Shown piece by piece: positions 21,922 through 33,837 of a stretch of 64,000 nt of DNA (positions within the stretch are counted from its first letter, which is position 1; every line of letters begins with the position of its first letter). This stretch comes from Helianthus annuus (taxonomy: Eukaryota > Streptophyta > Magnoliopsida > Asterales > Asteraceae). The notes under the pieces were generated by a model, which was not told the DNA's origin, searched no databases, and saw only the letters and a list, made by a program, of their open reading frames with translations. A program made the translations under genes and the position numbers. The DNA lies in assembly GCF_002127325.2 (NCBI RefSeq), contig NC_035433.2:142961942-143025941 (forward strand), written 5' to 3'.

Positions 21922-23145
21922 TCAATGACCCCTCCTCTTGGACTTCCCTTTTAGCAAATCGGACAGACCCTTGAAGAAACCTTGCCGCTCTCTGCGGTCT
22001 TCACGAACCTCCTGTTCAACTTGGTTCAGCCTTTCAAGAACCTCCTGCTGAATCTGTGGCTGAGGCGGTTGATACACTGGTGGAGGAGGCGGCTGGTGCT
22101 GGTACCCATAAGTCGGGTAACCGGTAGTCCATGGCCCTCAATATGGTCCTTCAGGGTGAAGGGCATTGTAATCCCGAGCTACTTGATACGGATCTACCTC
22201 CGCATAACCGTAGTTGTAGTTATAGTGGGTATGCGCCGGCTGCTCGAAGGGGTTGTATGCCGCTGATCCAGCATACGCAGGAATCGGGTTATCGAAACCC
22301 AAAGGTGGTACCACAGGTACAGAGTTGACATCTGGAATAGGGCTTGATGGACCTCCCAACTGTGGGTCCTCTTCTTCCTGAAGTGGCGGGTAATGGCTGC
22401 CACTTGATGGTTGGGGAATACTGATTCGAACTCCACCTCGCACGGACATCCGTGCGTTTGACCTCCTCCGCCTCGGTGGCTCCGGAGGCGGTTGCTGCTC
22501 TACTGGCGGCGGTGGCGGCGGCGTGACCGCCCTGAGGCGAGAATCCTGGGAAAGATCCTGTTGTTGCTGATGCTGCTGCTGCTGCTGATAGGGTGATGAA
22601 TGCTCGGATGGAGTAAAGTACCAGTCATACTGGTTAAACATCACCTGGAAACTATCGGGTCCGCGATATGGCGATCCATGGAACGATGACCCATCTGAGA
22701 TCTCAATGGGGTGATTCGGCGTTCCTGATGCAGGCTCCATGGGGTCAGTATCTTCATCCATGCCGTTTTCCCCAGAGAAATGGTCTTCAGGTCCAAGTGG
22801 GTTAAAACCCACGGGTTCTGGCAGTAGGTTGGCCGGGTTGAATCGGCTTTGAAAAACTGGGGTTGGGTCGCCAAATGAGTGATGGGAGTTGGATCTCTGT
22901 AAAGGTATGAAAGAGGATGGTTGCTGGTTAGGTTCATTTTCCGAATGGGGTCCAAAGGAGTGTTGGTAAGAAGGTGAAGAGCTAAGGGAGACAGATCGTC
23001 TTCCAGGTTCAACATAGAGCCTCCATGGCTCTTGCAGGCTCGTGCTCATAGTAATGGATGGAGTACGCCGGTGCGAAGGCCCGGCTTCGTGATCATGACC
23101 CGTCACGGGTCCCTTGCCTCGACCGCGAATGAATCTGGGTGGCAT
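21922..23145 (-). pseudogene. Leader ORF of element A (unknown function), one internal stop
   Basis: 408 codons from ATG 23145 (MPPRFIRGRGKGPVTG) to a TGA at 21922, interrupted only by TGA at 22138-22140 (codon 336). The protein is low-complexity: a basic RGRGKG start, Ser/Pro-rich middle, Gln/His run near residue 170, poly-Pro, RRRRS, a Tyr/Pro-rich stretch and a charged helical C-terminus (EVLERLNQVEQEVREDRRER). It starts about 170 nt after the primer site, ahead of gag. No domain recognised. It could be a leader or gag-accessory protein. Confidence 0.65.
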
Positions 23146-23314
23146 GTTGACCTGCATACAATATTTAGATAACAACAATATAATAATACAAGACTCAAAA
23201 TAAAACAAAACGGAGTTTGTCCTATGTTTGATGTCTAGACTTGGAACTCGAAGAATGTGCAATTTGTGCACTGAGATTAAACACAAAAGGCTAGTGTTTA
23301 ATTCACTCAGTGTT

Positions 23315-23327
23315 GGCTCTGATACCA
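23315..23327 (-). other. Primer binding site of element A (initiator tRNA-Met)
   Basis: Minus strand TGGTATCAGAGCC, three bases from the LTR edge at 23331, identical to the site in element B. Confidence 0.9.
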
Positions 23328-24374
23328 ACCTGTCACACCCCTAATTTCCACGTGTCACCGGTGGGCCCGGTGGGGGAGTACGTGACGTAGTTGATATCAT
23401 CATTTGTCAAACAACACAAATTATAATGCACAGCGGAAGCAAATGAAAATAGATTTATTTCAACCATTTAAGTGTAATATCAAGTATCACAAATAGTCGA
23501 AATAGATCCACAGGCGGATCGAAAAATAAAAGAAAGAGATTGTTCAACAGATAGATGCATCCCAAAGCTTGTGAGACTCTATGATGCTAAGGAGAAACCA
23601 GTCTATTGCGTATAGCACCTGCACTTAACCTTTTTGGGGAAAATACGTCAGTTTACACTGGTAAATATAATTTAACTGACTCCTTTTGAAAACATTTGTT
23701 AAATTGGTTTTAAATGCACAAGGCACAAAACATTTTATAACTTGGGAATAATTAATCAGAGTTAAACTTGTAAAAGATTTACATGTTTGTGAGCGTTCAG
23801 TCGCCCGAGTCGTGTCGGGTTTAAGGTTAAATGACACACCACTTAGTATAAGTCCGCGGCGGGAAGCCAACGTTTATACCTTAATAATAATGGACATAAT
23901 ACCGGGTGTACGCCTACACCCGGGTGTCAAGGTCGTGGCCAAAAATTATGCTAAGGATATCCGGGACATGGTCATTAAGCTCCCAAAGGCGTAAAAACAA
24001 ACAATACCAAGTTTTCAAACGGGTCACATTGATAATACCCAACTACTAATGAGTTGGGGTCAATTGCCCGACCAAGCGGTATTTTATATACCGTACCCCC
24101 AAGCCCGTATAAGGGAAAATAAGTTAAAAGTATTTACCTGAGCAAGTATAAACCACAAAAGAAAAATGCACGTGTCTTTTACTGGACTCCTATTCTGGAA
24201 CGAAGGTTATAATAACCTATTAGAATCCTAACGGGTCCTTTAACATAGCCTAAGCTTAGACCGGTTAGTTTCGAAGAATAAATATGGTTTAATCGCGAGT
24301 AATGCGAAAACCGGGAATGAATGTGATTTAGACCTTACAAGCTTGGATGCTTGTATAATATGGGTAAACTAATC

Positions 24375-24816
24375 TGTTGGTGCACTACATCTGTTGATTT
24401 CGTCTTAGATCGAGTCTTTCATTGTATTGTATAGATTAGGGCGCGTTTTACGAGAAAACTGGAGAGTTTAGGCGTTTTAGAGTCTTGGACCGCTTATTCG
24501 AACATGCCGAATAAGAGGTCCACCTCACACATTCCTGGACCCCTTATACGGACATTTCTGGACCTCTTATTCGTCACGTCCATAAAAGAGGTCCACATCT
24601 CCTATAAATACCACAAGAGAGGTCCACATTTGTAACTTCCGAAATTCCATACCGAGGTGCTGCCGGTGTGAGAATCGATTGTAAAAGCTGTCAAATTAAT
24701 GAGAAAAGAGAATTAAGAAGATATCTAGCTGTTTCTACGTCAGGTACTTGTTTTCCGCACCTGTATCTGATCAAACTTCTCTGATTGACTCGTTCGGGTC
24801 AGATTCCGATCCTACA
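24375..24816 (+). repeat. 5' LTR of element C
   Basis: 442 bp. Contains a strong hairpin pairing 24486-24500 with 24508-24522 (one mismatch) and a second pairing 24559-24568 with 24586-24595, both built on TGGACC-type arms, followed by TATAAATA at 24603-24610. Confidence 0.93.
24603..24610 (+). promoter_or_regulatory. TATA box of element C LTR
   Basis: TATAAATA directly after the hairpin pair in the LTR; the same box is at 30842-30849 in the 3' LTR. It marks the likely U3/R region. Confidence 0.6.
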
Positions 24817-24990
24817 AGTGGTAAACATTCGGTCCGCACAGAATATTCAACGGTTCGAGTATCAGCTTGTTGTTGTTATTTGATAATTTTTAAACTGATT
24901 GTTTTGTGTTTGTTTGTGCTACGTCAGGTTCTACGTCAGGTAATTCAAGAACATCAGGTATTGCGCGAAGTATTATCTGATTCTTGAAGC

Positions 24991-27900
24991 ATGGATTCGG
25001 AGTTTTACAACGCATTCGCTACAACCCCTGCTAGTCCGACCGACATTGCTAAGAACATGACAATGGAGAATGAAACCGGAACGATGCAAAAACCCCCGAA
25101 ATTGATGGGGATTGAAGATTATCACGGATGGAAGAAACGTTTCGAGAATTGGGTGCAGGCGAATCATCTAAAAGCCTGGGAAAGCATCGAAACTGAATAT
25201 GAGAGGCCAAAGAATTCAGTGGGTCTTGATAAAATCATTTCAGAGCTTACGGAACCAGAGAGGGAAAGTTATAAAGGAGAGAAAATGATGGTCAATCTGT
25301 TACAGCAAGCAGTAAAGGAAGATATATTTGTATTGCTTCAACATGATGACAATGCGTATTCTATCTGGGAAGCTCTTAAGAAGAAGTTTGAGGGAAGTAC
25401 GGAAATGCTACAAAGCAAAGCAGCTTTACTAAAGAAAGAGTTTGAACTGTTTACTTGCATGCCTGGTGAAACAACAAAGACTCTCATTGAGAGATACTGT
25501 CATCTGGTTCGCACTATGTCGCTGTTGAAAATCACAAAGACTCCAGCTGAATGGGTTGAAAAGCTTGCTGATGCGTTACCGCAAAAGGAATGGGGTACAT
25601 ATCTGATGATATTGAAGAATTCCGGACAGTTTAGCAGGCTATCTATTGCACAGTTTATCGAGAAACGGGAGGCACAGGATCTGGAGCAGCAGAAAATTGC
25701 CAGAATGAACAGTTCTACTCATCAACAAGATATTAAATTGTATTATAAAGGAAATGTTCAAACTGCTGAAGCCAATCCAAAGATACAAACCGCTTTTAGT
25801 GCTGGAAATCAATCTGAACCAAGTAGTCAAGGATCTGTAAACACTAGTGGATTCTCAACAGTAAATCCTCCAAGTGCTCAAAATACATCAGTTGGAAATG
25901 GTCATCTATTACAATGCAATGTGGCTCTACATCTTCAAAACGGACAGAATTATTCTGAAGAAGTTGTAAAGAGTCATATGGGATTACTGGTCACTGCATT
26001 GGAAGCTTATGAAGCGTTGATTGCAGGAAGAATTGGCAATCCGATGCTCACGAAGGAAGATTATGACCAGATTGATGCAGAGGAGCTAGAATTGATGGAC
26101 ATCAAGTGGGGCTTGGCGAGTGTTTTGAGGAGAGCTGAAAAGTTTAGATTGGTTACAGGGAGAAATGATTTCTTGGATGCAAACCTTTCTAACTTAGGAT
26201 TTGATAAATCTAAAGTTGTTTGTTTTCGTTGCAGGGAGAAAGGTCACTTTAAAAGAGAGTGCAAGAATCAGCAGCCAAGAGGAGAAAAGGAATCGTCTGG
26301 GAAAGATGATTATTATAGGAAGACCATTTATCAGCAAATCACTCATCAACCGCATCAACAAAAGGAACCTCAAACGGCACATGGAAGAATGATCGAGGAT
26401 GCAAACAAGAAAGCTTATTTTGGTATTGCTGATCAAGATGATGAGAAAATGGCTGAAGGATTTAGCTGGGACAAATATATCCCAGCTGATTCAAATGTTA
26501 AAGCGTTTATTGCACACATTATTCAAAAGCCAGAAATGCTGAAGGAATGGATGGAAGTGTTATCTGATGAAGAGAAAAGTGAAGATGAAGGATCTGTATC
26601 TTCTGAAAATAGTTCATCAGAAACAAGTGATAGTGATGAAGAGATTGAACAGATTAATATTGGCAAAGCTCACTTATCTTCTGATAGTTTTGAATTTTAT
26701 TTTGCAGAAAAACCGAAGAGACTAAAAGAGAAGAAAGCTGCAAAGGAGATAAAAGAAGTCAAAGTGATTGAGAAGATTGTGGAGGTTGAAAAAAGAGTTG
26801 AAGTCGAGAAGATCGTTGAAGTCACAAAACCCTGTCTTAAATGTTTAGAGTCGTGTAAAAAATGTATAGAGAAAGACGAGAGGTTTAGCGAGCTAGAAAA
26901 GCTGAAAGAACAGTTGTTGTTTGATGTAAAAAACTTGAAAAAGTCGTATGATGTTTTGAATAGGCATGTGAATGGTCTGGAAAAGACTAACTCGGAAAGA
27001 GAAAAAGCTTTGAAGATGCTAAATGCAACAATGATGACAAAGCAAAAAGAGATCAACATGTACATAGAAGAATGTGCAAAGTTGAAGAAAGAGTTGGAGA
27101 ATGAAGCAGCTAAGAATGAAAGAATCAGAAGATTGCTGCAGAGTTACAAAGGTTGTGACTATGTAATGGATAGAATTTATCCAACGGTTGAAGGTTTCGA
27201 GGTGTTTAAAGATGAAGAAACAAGATCAAAGAAGAAAACGGATACTGGTAAGAAAAAGGGTGTCTGTTATAATAGGTGTCCGCCTCCGATTTGGGAAGGA
27301 TACTCGCCTAGAAAACCTAACGAGGAAGAACTAAAAAAGGCAGTCAATATTAAACTAGAATCCGAGATAACCGATGTTTTACCGGACAATATTGACATCA
27401 CGTTCACAGCGTCCGACACAGATCATGAATCCGAACTGATAAAACGAGTGGTCGATCAGGTGTTGGATAAGGATGAGGAGTCAGAGTCAAAGTCCTAGTC
27501 CGAAAGTGCGTGTCCGTCAGTCGGGAGTTCGAGTTCGTCCGAAAAGAGTTCGAAATCATCGAAAAAACGGGTTTATAGTAAAGAATTTTTGCTATCAAAA
27601 TCTAATTTGAATGATGAAACATTTGAAGTTGCATATACTTTGAATGGTTCTGACAAATTATATTTTAATAAAGAGTTTCCAATACGAGGTGTTAAACCAG
27701 AAATGATTAAAAAGGTTTTCAAACTAACAGAAATCAATATTTCTGAAATGAAAGATGAAAATCTTATTGTAAAACCTAAATTTTACACCTCAAGAGTTCA
27801 ACAACGACTAAACAAGAAAAAAGGTTACAATTCTGGTTCGGGTTTTCAAAAGAAACCAAACCAAAATCGTAGCTACAAAAAGAAAGGTCTTGGTTTTACT

Positions 27901-28662
27901 CCACCAGAAAACTATAAAAATGAAAAATTTTCTAAAACAAATACACAATTTGTTTCAGGTACAAGCTCGGAAAAGGAAGCAAAAAGCACATTCTGGAAAC
28001 AATCTAACCAAGAGTTTCTTGACGAGAAGAGAAAGAATGGAGCTTATGTGAAGAAAGAAACTAGAACCTGTTTCCGATGCAATGAAGCCGGTCACATTGC
28101 TTGGAACTGTCCGAAAGCGACAAACACAAAACAGGGAGTTTCTGAAAAATTGAAACAAGTTGTTGTTGATAAATCCGAACCACCAACTGAACAATTTAAA
28201 GTTTTGAAAAATTCAACATTTGAAGTTGGTGAATGTTCGAAGAGATTTTACAGGCGAAGTGTGAAACTTGACAACCAAAAATGGGTTGTTAAGAAATCTG
28301 AAGTAAAATTTGGCGATGAGTCTGATTCCACAAAATCAGAGGAGCCACAGTTTGATGAGAGTGATCAAAACTCAGTTCCTTCAATGGATGACGAGAACTT
28401 TCCACCATTAAGGACTGAGAATTTTAAAAGGAAAGTTGGAAAGACTGAAGTATCAAATCAGAATTATTCTGAAAAGGATGATTTTGATGTTGAGAAAGCT
28501 TTTAATGGGAATGTAAAGAAAATGTTCGGGAAAATGGTTGATGGGAAAGTGAAAGGGGTAAAAGACTTCTATGCTAAAAAAACAGCAACCTACACCCCAA
28601 CTAAATCCGAATTGAAATTACCCAAGGCTGGTCAGGCTTGGGTAGACATTTTCTTCGTTTGA
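24991..28662 (+). CDS. Copia-type gag of element C with an in-frame amber codon
   Basis: 1223 codons plus stop from ATG 24991, open except for TAG at 27496-27498 (codon 836). Residues about 35-230 are a copia-type gag domain (YHGWKKRFENWVQA, YSIWEALKKKFEGS, LPQKEWGTYL). A CCHC knuckle CFRCREKGHFKREC lies at 411-424, acidic Ser-rich stretches follow, then a long coiled-coil region (about 570-790) with a Cys cluster CLKCLESCKKC. After the amber codon come a basic region, a second CCHC knuckle CFRCNEAGHIAWNC (1027-1040) and a terminal AWVDIFFV. The same frame continues across the stop, so this was one protein. Whether TAG is a lesion or is read through cannot be told. Confidence 0.85.
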
Positions 28663-30602
28663 AAAACCTGACTTGCCGGAGATCCCAAGTTTGTAATCGT
28701 GGATCAGGAATCGGCATCATTCATGTATTATGAGTTTGTATGAAAAATTAAAATTTTTAAAACTTTACAGGTTGAATGACTACGCCGGAGCTTCCAAGTT
28801 GGTAAGTGCGAAGCAGGAATCGGCATTTTGTATATGCATACAAGTGGTATTGTATGGTTATTTTACAAGTGGTACAGGTTGCTTAATTGCAAAATAGTGA
28901 ATCAAGGACATTAAATTGTACTTGATTTACTAACTCATGATAGTACAAAGAACAAGATGATGAACCATATCCCTGATTTTAACAAAAGTGATAAACCTAC
29001 AAGTGGTTTTATCTTAACAAACTCATTTTCCGGAAAAATCATTTTGATTAAAACAAACTTAAGTGTTTTGAAATCTAAATGAGAAAATGGTTTGTGAAAG
29101 GGGGAGTTCAGATTGTTTATGCCGAGTGAATGGCGAATTGATGTGATTTGATATCGGTTATCATATTTTTGTACCGTTTATTTTCAATTTTTCTTTAATG
29201 TGTTTGCATTTTAGGGGGAGTAAGAATTTCAGAAAATCCAAAAACATTAGAAAATTTGAAAAATACAAAAACATGATAAAATTCAAAATTGAGTTTTGTT
29301 GTGAAAAAGAGGAAATGATAGTACATCAGCAGACTATCACAACATGCTAAAGATTTGGAAAGTTTAAAAGTGATAAACAATCTTACCGCGGATATGTCAG
29401 TAGATTTTTGCACATTTAATAAACTGTGATGAGATATAAGCCTAATTCAAACTTGCTTGATTTGTGGGTAACTATTCTTGGATATATAGGTAACCCCTGA
29501 AATCTCGTTTGAAAGGTTTCTTTTTCTGATATACTAGGTTTTTATACTCTGTGATATCTGGGGTATTATCCCGGAACTTCTGCTGAATGGAAGTTCTGAC
29601 CTAGTCCCCGGATAATACTTGCTGCAAAATGCTTGAAACACAGCATTAAACCCTCAGCTGATTAGACAATAAAATTGATAATCAGTTGTTGTAGCTAAAA
29701 GATCTCCTAAAGGGGACACACCGAAAAGTCGAAGCTGATATCTCTTTGCGCATACGGAAGTATCGACCTGAGATCCCTCAGCCCTCGCATATCCCCTAAT
29801 TTATATACAGATATCAGTTATAGTATATTTACCTGTAAATCTGAACATTGAGATCTGGATACGGGAGTATATTCAAGTGGAGTGATACGCAATTAAGTTC
29901 AAGTCTCTAAAACACTAATATCGTATCTCGGATCAGTTGAACTTTGTGTGAAAATTATTCTGACAATCTAGGTAAATTGTTTAAAACTTAAAATGAAATC
30001 AAAGCTTAACGGTGTTAGTGATTTGTCTCAAAAGCTGATATGATCCTCTTACACGAACTCACAAAAATATTGTCTGTAAATATTTCTTTTTTACATTTTA
30101 TTTCTTTATTTCAAAAAATCCAAAAAGATTTTCAGTGTGTTTTAGCATAAAATTTTGAAAAGTCAAAAAGATTTTCGACAACTGGTATTGAAAAGCAGAT
30201 TTTCAAAATTCCGAGTGCTAAACATGATGAGCAATATTTGAGGGGGAGTGTGTGTGTGGAGTTACATGTTTTCACAATTTATCCTTTCAAGTGGTTCATC
30301 ACGATTGTCACTGATAACGTTTCAGTTTGATTTGAGGAAGAGTTTTGTTTTAATGCATACATTCTTATTCTAAAACTGTAAAATTTATGTTTTGGGTAGA
30401 GAATTTGCAGGATAAGATGAGAAGCTGTTAGATGGAAAATCAGACAACGATCCTGAAGATGTTACTGAAGAACAAAGGAATGCCAGTAAATCGAGAGGGG
30501 GAGTCTGAAGACAGAGAGAAAGGAAAGCCCAGAGGCTGATCAAGACTGAAGATGTGAAGACACAGAATTGTTGTGACTCGATAGTCGACTCCATCAACAT
30601 CT
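28663..30602 (+). other. Noncoding 3' region of element C
   Basis: 1.94 kb without a convincing ORF where pol would be expected. GGGGGAGT occurs several times (about 29100, 29214, 30243, 30500, 30605). The block from TTTTAGGGGGAGTAA (near 29209) to AAATGATAGTACATCAG (near 29312) has a counterpart in element D on the minus strand (about 61260-61395). A degenerate direct repeat containing CAGGAATCGGCAT lies at 28700-28840. Confidence 0.7.
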
Positions 30603-30613
30603 GAGGGGGAGTC
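30603..30613 (+). other. Polypurine tract of element C
   Basis: GAGGGGGAGTC lies directly against the 3' LTR start at 30614. Confidence 0.8.
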
Positions 30614-31055
30614 TGTTGTTGCACTACATCTGTTGATTTCGTCTTAGATCGAGTCTTTCATTGTATTGTATAGATTAGGGCGCGTTTTACGAGAAAACTG
30701 GAGAGTTTAGGCATTTTAGAGTCTTGGACCGCTTATTCGGACATGCCGAATAAGAGGTCCACCTCACACATTCCTGGACCCCTTATACGGACATTTCTGG
30801 ACCTCTTATTCGTCACGTCCATAAAAGAGGTCCACATCTCCTATAAATACCACAAGAGAGGTCCACATTTGTAACTTCCGAAATTCCATACCGAGGTGCT
30901 GCCGGTGTGAGAATCGATTGTAAAAGCTGTCAAATTAATGAGAAAAGAGAATTAAGAAGATATCTAACTGTTTCTACGTCAGGTACTTGTTTTCCGCACC
31001 TGTATCTGATCAAACTTCTCTGATTGACTCGTTCGGGTCAGATTCCGATCCTACA
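30614..31055 (+). repeat. 3' LTR of element C
   Basis: 442 bp, same length as the 5' LTR, four substitutions by eye, followed by the TAATC target duplication. Confidence 0.93.
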
Positions 31056-33519
31056 TAATCACATTCTGGATTTTGAGACTAAGATGATACGGTTTGACCC
31101 GTTTCGGCTAATATGCGTGAACTAGTCACATAAGCCGATCCGTACGCGAAAGTGCGTAACGAGTAACCATATAAATCATATGCAAGTTTCCTGAGATCAT
31201 ATGCACCAAATATGTTGTAATATCAGTAAGGTATATCCCATTATGCCCCAAATGTTTTTAAACATCAATTACGCCTCATAAGGGCATTTTAGTGATTTTT
31301 ACATAAGCTAGAAAGGAAAAAACGGGAAATCTGAGTTTCCAACTTTAGTTTACTGATATAACATAAATTTTTATCAAATATATCAGTAGGTATTAGACCT
31401 TTTATATAAAAACTAGTTTTGACATACACTATGTCGTAAAAATGCCTAAAAAGGCGATTTGGAGCCATTTCCGGATTTTAAAAGAGAAGCTGATATTTTT
31501 ATAATTCTAGAAGGCTAAAAATATTATATTTAACATAATAAATTAGTAGGAAAAGGTTTGGGGTCAAAAGGTTTTGAAAAACTCATTTTATGGACGAAAA
31601 GGGCAAAACCGGCATAAGCCGATTTAAGCTAAAAACCTCAAGTTATGCTCAACCTAAAAATAAATAAAAATCTTTAAAATTCCCAAAATATTATTATATA
31701 ACAGTGGGTATAAAGTTTTGATCAAAAATTTGGGTTTAGATAGGCTAAGTGTTAAATACGCTAATTATTTACTAAGAAAGCTTCTAATTACGCTATTTAG
31801 CATAACTCTTAATCTGGACCTCAAACTGATGTCAAATTTTGGGAACAAGTCTATAATTCAGTAACTAATATGTCTACCCTTTTACATCTTCAAAAATTAT
31901 GATTTTTAAACATTTGGGCATAATGGTCAACATGTGGGCATTTAACGGAATCATGCATATGGACAAGACGTCTAATGAACCATGTTGTAAAATCACAGGG
32001 GGATATACTAACATGTTAATAGGTCCAAAAGAAGCTCTAAGGCAATCTTACTCTTGACTAAAACGGGTCAGAACTGAAAGTCAAAGCGAAAGTCAAACCA
32101 TGCGACTTTCGGTTCCGAACCGGGTCTAAACAGAAAATTGTCGAGTTGAACATGTTGGAACATGTTCATATACTTATTACCAAGTTTTATTAATGTTCAA
32201 ACAGGTTATATGCAACCTACATTGCTAATTATGCATTAATTTGAAATTAAGCATTCTGTTGACTTTTTATAATTAGCTTTGACTCGACAATTGACATGCT
32301 TAGTGTGGGAATCTGAAAACACCCTTTTAAGGGTTTTTTACCCACTTAATTACCTTCCTAAAGGTACCTTTAATTCGTGATTTGACAGAGCACATTATGA
32401 TTAATCACGAAGTCAAACCTTAATTACGATGGTTTGACTTTTACTTAATTAACTAAGCTAGAATGGATTAAAGGAGGTTAAGGACACTTACAAGAGTCCT
32501 AAGAAGGATTATAGAGCCTAAGAAAATGGGTTGCTGACCAGGGAAGCTCCAGAGAGTCTTGAACCAATGTTCCAAGTGAGCAAGTGCCAAATGATCACAC
32601 TCAAGTCCTTTATATAGTGAACTAGGATGCTTTAGATCATGCCAAGCAACTCTAGGATAGTTGGGAGATGATCCCAGGTGTCCCTAGAGGGCTATTTACG
32701 CAAGCCCATAGTTTTATAAATTTACGTTTTAAGTCGGTTAAACGGGCTGGACAGGCAGTTGTCCATTTTCTGCTGCCAGCGACCTCTTTACGGACCGTAA
32801 GCACAAGGTCTTGCGGTCCGTATGCTCCTCTTACGGACCGTAAGCTTAAACCTTTACGGTCCGTAACCGACCTTACTGAAACATTTTCAGGTGCCTTCCT
32901 TACGGACCGTAAGCCTAAGGCTTTGCGGTCCGTAACCGATGGCCAGAGGACAAAAACTTGCAAACTTTTAAGTCTTGACCATGCAATCTCATAAATCCGA
33001 ATCTATGCCATCTTTCTCAGATGTGGGGCCTCATTGCACAGCCATTGCATGCTTGAAATTTCCTTACATGTTCCCTACTTTTCCTTGGACTCTTGTGGGA
33101 AGATTTATTTGACGGAACATCCAAGAAAGTTTTGATTTGTAACAATTGAACAAGGTTAATAAGTGTCCCCTAAATCTTAAAAGATTAAGGTTATAATCAG
33201 ATTTTCTTGTAGTAATATTATCCATAGTCCATTTTTCCATATAAAGATGGAAATTTTATTTATTCGGAAATCATCCGGTTAGAACATAAGATGTTTATCA
33301 AATGATTTATGGATCTTGGGATTTATAATTTGGGTCGCTCAGAGGTGATTTAATAACGTGTCGCCCTTGGGTCGTTCAGAGGTATTTTAAATAACATGAC
33401 GCCCCTTTTTATTAGAAATCCTACCACACATCTTTTTATTTAATCTGGTTTCTCTGACACGTCTGTCACACATGACACGTGTTTTTATTCTAATGGATAG
33501 GAATTTTCGAGGTGTTACA

Positions 33520-33762
33520 CCACCGCAAACAAACGATCACTTAAAGTTGTTTATCGTCTTGTAATGAAGTTCATTAAGATTTACCATGTCATTATCTAAA
33601 TAGCAAATATGATTGCTACAGAAGTCCCTGCGAAAGCCTTAAAGTGCATAACCTTTACTTGTTACCGGGTATTAGAAACATGAAAGCATATCAAAATAAA
33701 GCTGTTACACACCGCAAAAAACAAGGGTGACTATGCATTCTATATTTCTGAGCTAACAAGAG
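33520..33762. other. Host flank of element A
   Basis: About 240 bp of AT-rich host sequence next to the LTR end. I see no feature in it. Confidence 0.4.
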
Positions 33763-33837
33763 TCAATCTATGTCAACATCCAGCATCTCGTCCTCATCAA
33801 CATCATTAACCGCATCTAGTCTCATTTCCCCCTTGTA
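33763..33837 (-). CDS. Possible terminal exon of an unidentified gene
   Basis: On the minus strand a pyrimidine-rich tract ending TTTGCTTGTAG is followed by 24 codons and a TGA (YKGEMRLDAVNDVDEDEMLD, then VDID), an acidic tail typical of a protein C-terminus. The upstream exon is not identified; open stretches at 33890-34110 on the minus strand are candidates at best. I do not recognise the protein. Confidence 0.3.
   Translation of the reverse strand, partial: YKGEMRLDAVNDVDEDEMLDVDID

Larger units (their letters stand above)
24375..31055 (+). mobile_element. Element C: gag-only, copia-type LTR element
   Basis: 6681 bp with 442-bp LTRs (four differences by eye), TSD TAATC at 24370-24374 and 31056-31060, a long gag-type ORF, about 1.95 kb of noncoding 3' sequence and a polypurine tract. 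No protease, integrase, RT or RNase H is present, so it cannot move by itself. The LTR ends (TGTTGGTGCAC...CCTACA) and blocks in the 3' noncoding part match element D at the right of the window. No clear tRNA-Met primer site follows the first LTR. Confidence 0.9.
3588..33519 (-). mobile_element. Element A: nested Ty3/gypsy chromovirus-type retrotransposon
   Basis: On the minus strand the order is 5' LTR (33519 to 23331, split by element C), tRNA-Met primer site, leader ORF, hairpin array, gag, protease, RT (split by element E), RNase H, integrase with chromodomain, polypurine tract and 3' LTR (4358 to 3588, split by B). The chromodomain and tRNA-Met primer site suggest a Tekay/Del-type chromovirus; lineage is inferred. 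The 771 bp shared by both LTRs differ at about eight positions by eye (near 1%). The coding part carries several stops and frameshifts, so A is dead. The host target duplication cannot be checked because the left flank is outside. Confidence 0.88.
23331..33519 (-). repeat. 5' LTR of element A, interrupted by element C
   Basis: Two pieces, 23331-24374 and 31056-33519, about 3.5 kb together once C and one copy of its target duplication are removed. Bounded by TGTCACACCCC on the left and GGTGTTACA on the right. The last 771 bp match the 3' LTR fragment. The rest (31061-32748) is AT-rich with no gene seen. Confidence 0.88.
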
